Below are positions 62,011-64,000 of a DNA stretch of 64,000 nucleotides, in pieces. This DNA comes from Medicago truncatula (Eukaryota > Streptophyta > Magnoliopsida > Fabales > Fabaceae): the NCBI RefSeq assembly GCF_003473485.1, contig NC_053042.1:7215501-7279500 (forward strand), read 5' to 3'. Below the pieces are notes generated by a model, which did not search any database, was not told the origin of the DNA, and saw nothing but the letters and a program-made list of their open reading frames with translations. A program made the translations under genes and the position numbers. Each line of letters begins with the position of its first letter. Positions within the stretch are counted from its first letter, which is position 1.

Positions 62011-64000
62011 TCAAAACCGGCAAAACTTCCTTTTCTGCTTTACAAAAAACAGATCGTACAGTTAAGACTTACCATGCAAGACAGTATCAAGTATTTGGAT
62101 ACACAATGCAAATATCTTTGGTTTACCTCGAATTTTCTTCTTTCCTGACCGTCTATGTATGCCATAAGTTCCTCTTGTCTGATCAAAGCTTCGTATAAAG
62201 CCTGTTTAAAACACAGAAAACACTGGTCTCTCTTTATACATATACCAAATTTATCAATTTAGAACTCAGCTAGTCTTACTTTAAATGGTAAACTGTCAGC
62301 TGCCGAGGAATGGTTTAAGCAGTGAATAAATAGTGTAAAAAATATATAGTCGGCCACAAAGTAAGCTCTTAAGTTTTTCTATGCATGTCTAACACAGTAA
62401 TATACCTACAGGTCAAGTGCATAAACTCAAGACTCGGAAGATATGGTTACATTTAATGCTTAAGGTTTATCTAAATAAACTCATTAGATAGATGCGTTAT
62501 AACTTGAAATTCACAATCGGAATATGATAACTGAGCAGACTATTGGCATACAGGCCAATTCGTTGGTAAATAACAGCACAGCATACAACATTTATCCTTG
62601 AAACGGAGAACTCATAAAACCACAGGAATTGCAATTTATTTAGCATGAAGCAATAGCGCGAGTTAAATTTTTTAAGTGAAATACAGTTACCTTCTTTGTA
62701 GTAATCAATTCAGCTTCCAATGCATCCACGCGATAAACAGCAGCATTCAGCAGCTCCTCTTTCTCACATGGCATTACATTAGGTTTTGACTGCAGCATTA
62801 CAACCTTCTCTTCAAGCTCACAAAGGCGTTCCAAAGCTGATGGAGCAAGTTCTTCCTTTGTCAATATGGGAGCAGGTGACAGGGGTAGAGATTCCTCCTT
62901 GATTATTGGTTGGACACTGTCAGATTCATTGTCCTTTATTCTCTTAGTCATACGAAATGCTATTGAGCGAGCAAAAGTAAAAATGGCAACAAAGAAGCCA
63001 ATTATAATAGCCCAGATATATACACGGTTTCCATCCGATCCTCCAGGCCTCGATAGATATTTTTCTGCAAGAAATAACAAATACATTACAAACAAATATT
63101 TTTTTCTTGGATGCCAATAACTAGTAAAACATCAAATCTAAAACCCTTCCCTTCAAAAAAAAAAAATCAAATCTAAAACCCAATACATAAAAAAAAAAAT
63201 TATATTGATATAGTTGAAAACGTACAAATTCCTTATATTTTTACTACAAAGAAAATTTTACTTTCTTACACAACTGATGCATAGTGTTGTGTTTTTTTTC
63301 TTAGGTAGCGGGTAAATATACATCAATCAATTCAAATCTCTGGAAAACAAAATGAAGCTCAAAACATTTAAAGGATATTGTGAACATTTAATTCTTTGTT
63401 AAAACATGTATGTTGTATAAAACCATAACCACATTCTAGTTGAATATTTCATATATTAATAATGGCGCCATATCAAATTGAATAACTATCCATCAAGTGT
63501 CCAACCTGTTGAGCCATGTGAGTTTTTAGTTGAAACTTGTTTCTCCTTCCACGTAACATCCACAGTCTTGTCAACCATGGGAACATACTCATCATACTCA
63601 GGTAAACCGGCAGAAAGACCAGCCCTACCAGCCAATCTTGCCTGTACAAACACCAAAACAGTTGTATTAATTCATTGTAACATGTATGTATCTAATCTAT
63701 CTTTTGTTTCTTCCATTTGCAACAACAGTATCAATCTCATGCCCACTTACTTCTTCATGGACAGGAGTCAACCTAGGGTTTGTATAATTCCCACTTGCTT
63801 TGGGGGAAGTGATATCTTCAACTTCAGATCCTGATTCTGCTGTTGATGTATCACTACTTCTTATCTGCACCTAAATCCAAACTGCTTATCAGAAATATAA
63901 AATCCTAAAATTCTAATTTATTAAGTATTTAAGATGGTATTAGAAACTATACCATTGGAAAGGATGCCTTATCACATTCAATCACTGTCCCCTCATCATT
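62011..64000 (-). CDS. SEC14/SFH phosphatidylinositol transfer protein, C-terminal part
   Basis: Minus-strand exons: from beyond the window to 63953, then 63870-63751, 63641-63506, 63064-62691, 62201-62127 and 62034-62011 (TGA). The phases join. Plant SFH proteins have an N-terminal Sec14 lipid-exchange domain (outside this window) and a C-terminal nodulin-like region. Seen here are PMVQIRSSD, LPEYDEYVPMVDKTVDVTWK, a hydrophobic helix YIWAIIIGFFVAIFTFARSIAF, a coiled region LERLCELEEKVVMLQSK, VDALEAELITTKKALYEALI, RQEELMAYIDGQERRKFEKR and the basic end KFCRF. The helix and Lys/Arg-rich tail fit membrane association. It probably exchanges phosphatidylinositol and phosphatidylcholine and supports phosphoinositide signalling in polar growth. 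Which SFH paralogue it is cannot be said. Confidence 0.9.

Overview
This is nuclear DNA from a legume, very probably Medicago. It is AT-rich, its genes have GT/AG introns, and it is packed with plant transposable elements: Mutator-like foldback elements, tRNA-derived SINEs, Stowaway, PIF and CACTA MITEs, TRIMs and LINE relics. The organism call rests mainly on the tandem dihydroflavonol reductase pair, which I recognise from memory as resembling Medicago truncatula DFR1 and DFR2. No search was run.

Layout. 1-11.7 kb: repeats, one intron-containing elongator tRNA-Met gene, and an orphan first exon that may encode a transit peptide. 11.8-22.2 kb: two intact six-exon dihydroflavonol 4-reductase genes in tandem on the minus strand, differing at the known substrate-specificity residue (Asp133 versus Asn133). 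22.3-27.7 kb: gene-poor repeats. 27.8-28.3 kb: a two-exon nuclear gene for plastid ribosomal protein L31 with site II promoter elements. 30.9-48.4 kb: two intact four-exon SABATH carboxyl methyltransferase genes (jasmonate/benzoate/salicylate type) in tandem on the minus strand, with their introns and one promoter filled by transposons. 48.6-55.1 kb: a dense transposon block ending in a 2.4 kb Mutator-like element with perfect 9-bp target duplications and two large hairpins. 55.4-58.7 kb: a seven-exon inositol-pentakisphosphate 2-kinase (IPK1) gene. 58.7-62.0 kb: repeats, including a long palindrome and an RTE LINE relic. 62.0-64.0 kb: the 3' half of a SEC14/SFH-type phosphatidylinositol transfer protein gene that runs off the window.

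The genes do not form one pathway. The DFR pair makes leucoanthocyanidins for anthocyanins and proanthocyanidins; the SABATH pair methylates small acids such as jasmonate or benzoate; IPK1 makes phytate; SFH handles phosphoinositides; L31 serves plastid translation. The most interesting signals are evolutionary: divergence of the DFR pair, a near-identical tract between the SABATH genes that suggests gene conversion, displacement of one SABATH promoter by about 1.75 kb, and the hairpin-bearing Mutator-like element. I found no evidence of a wholly new multi-gene system.
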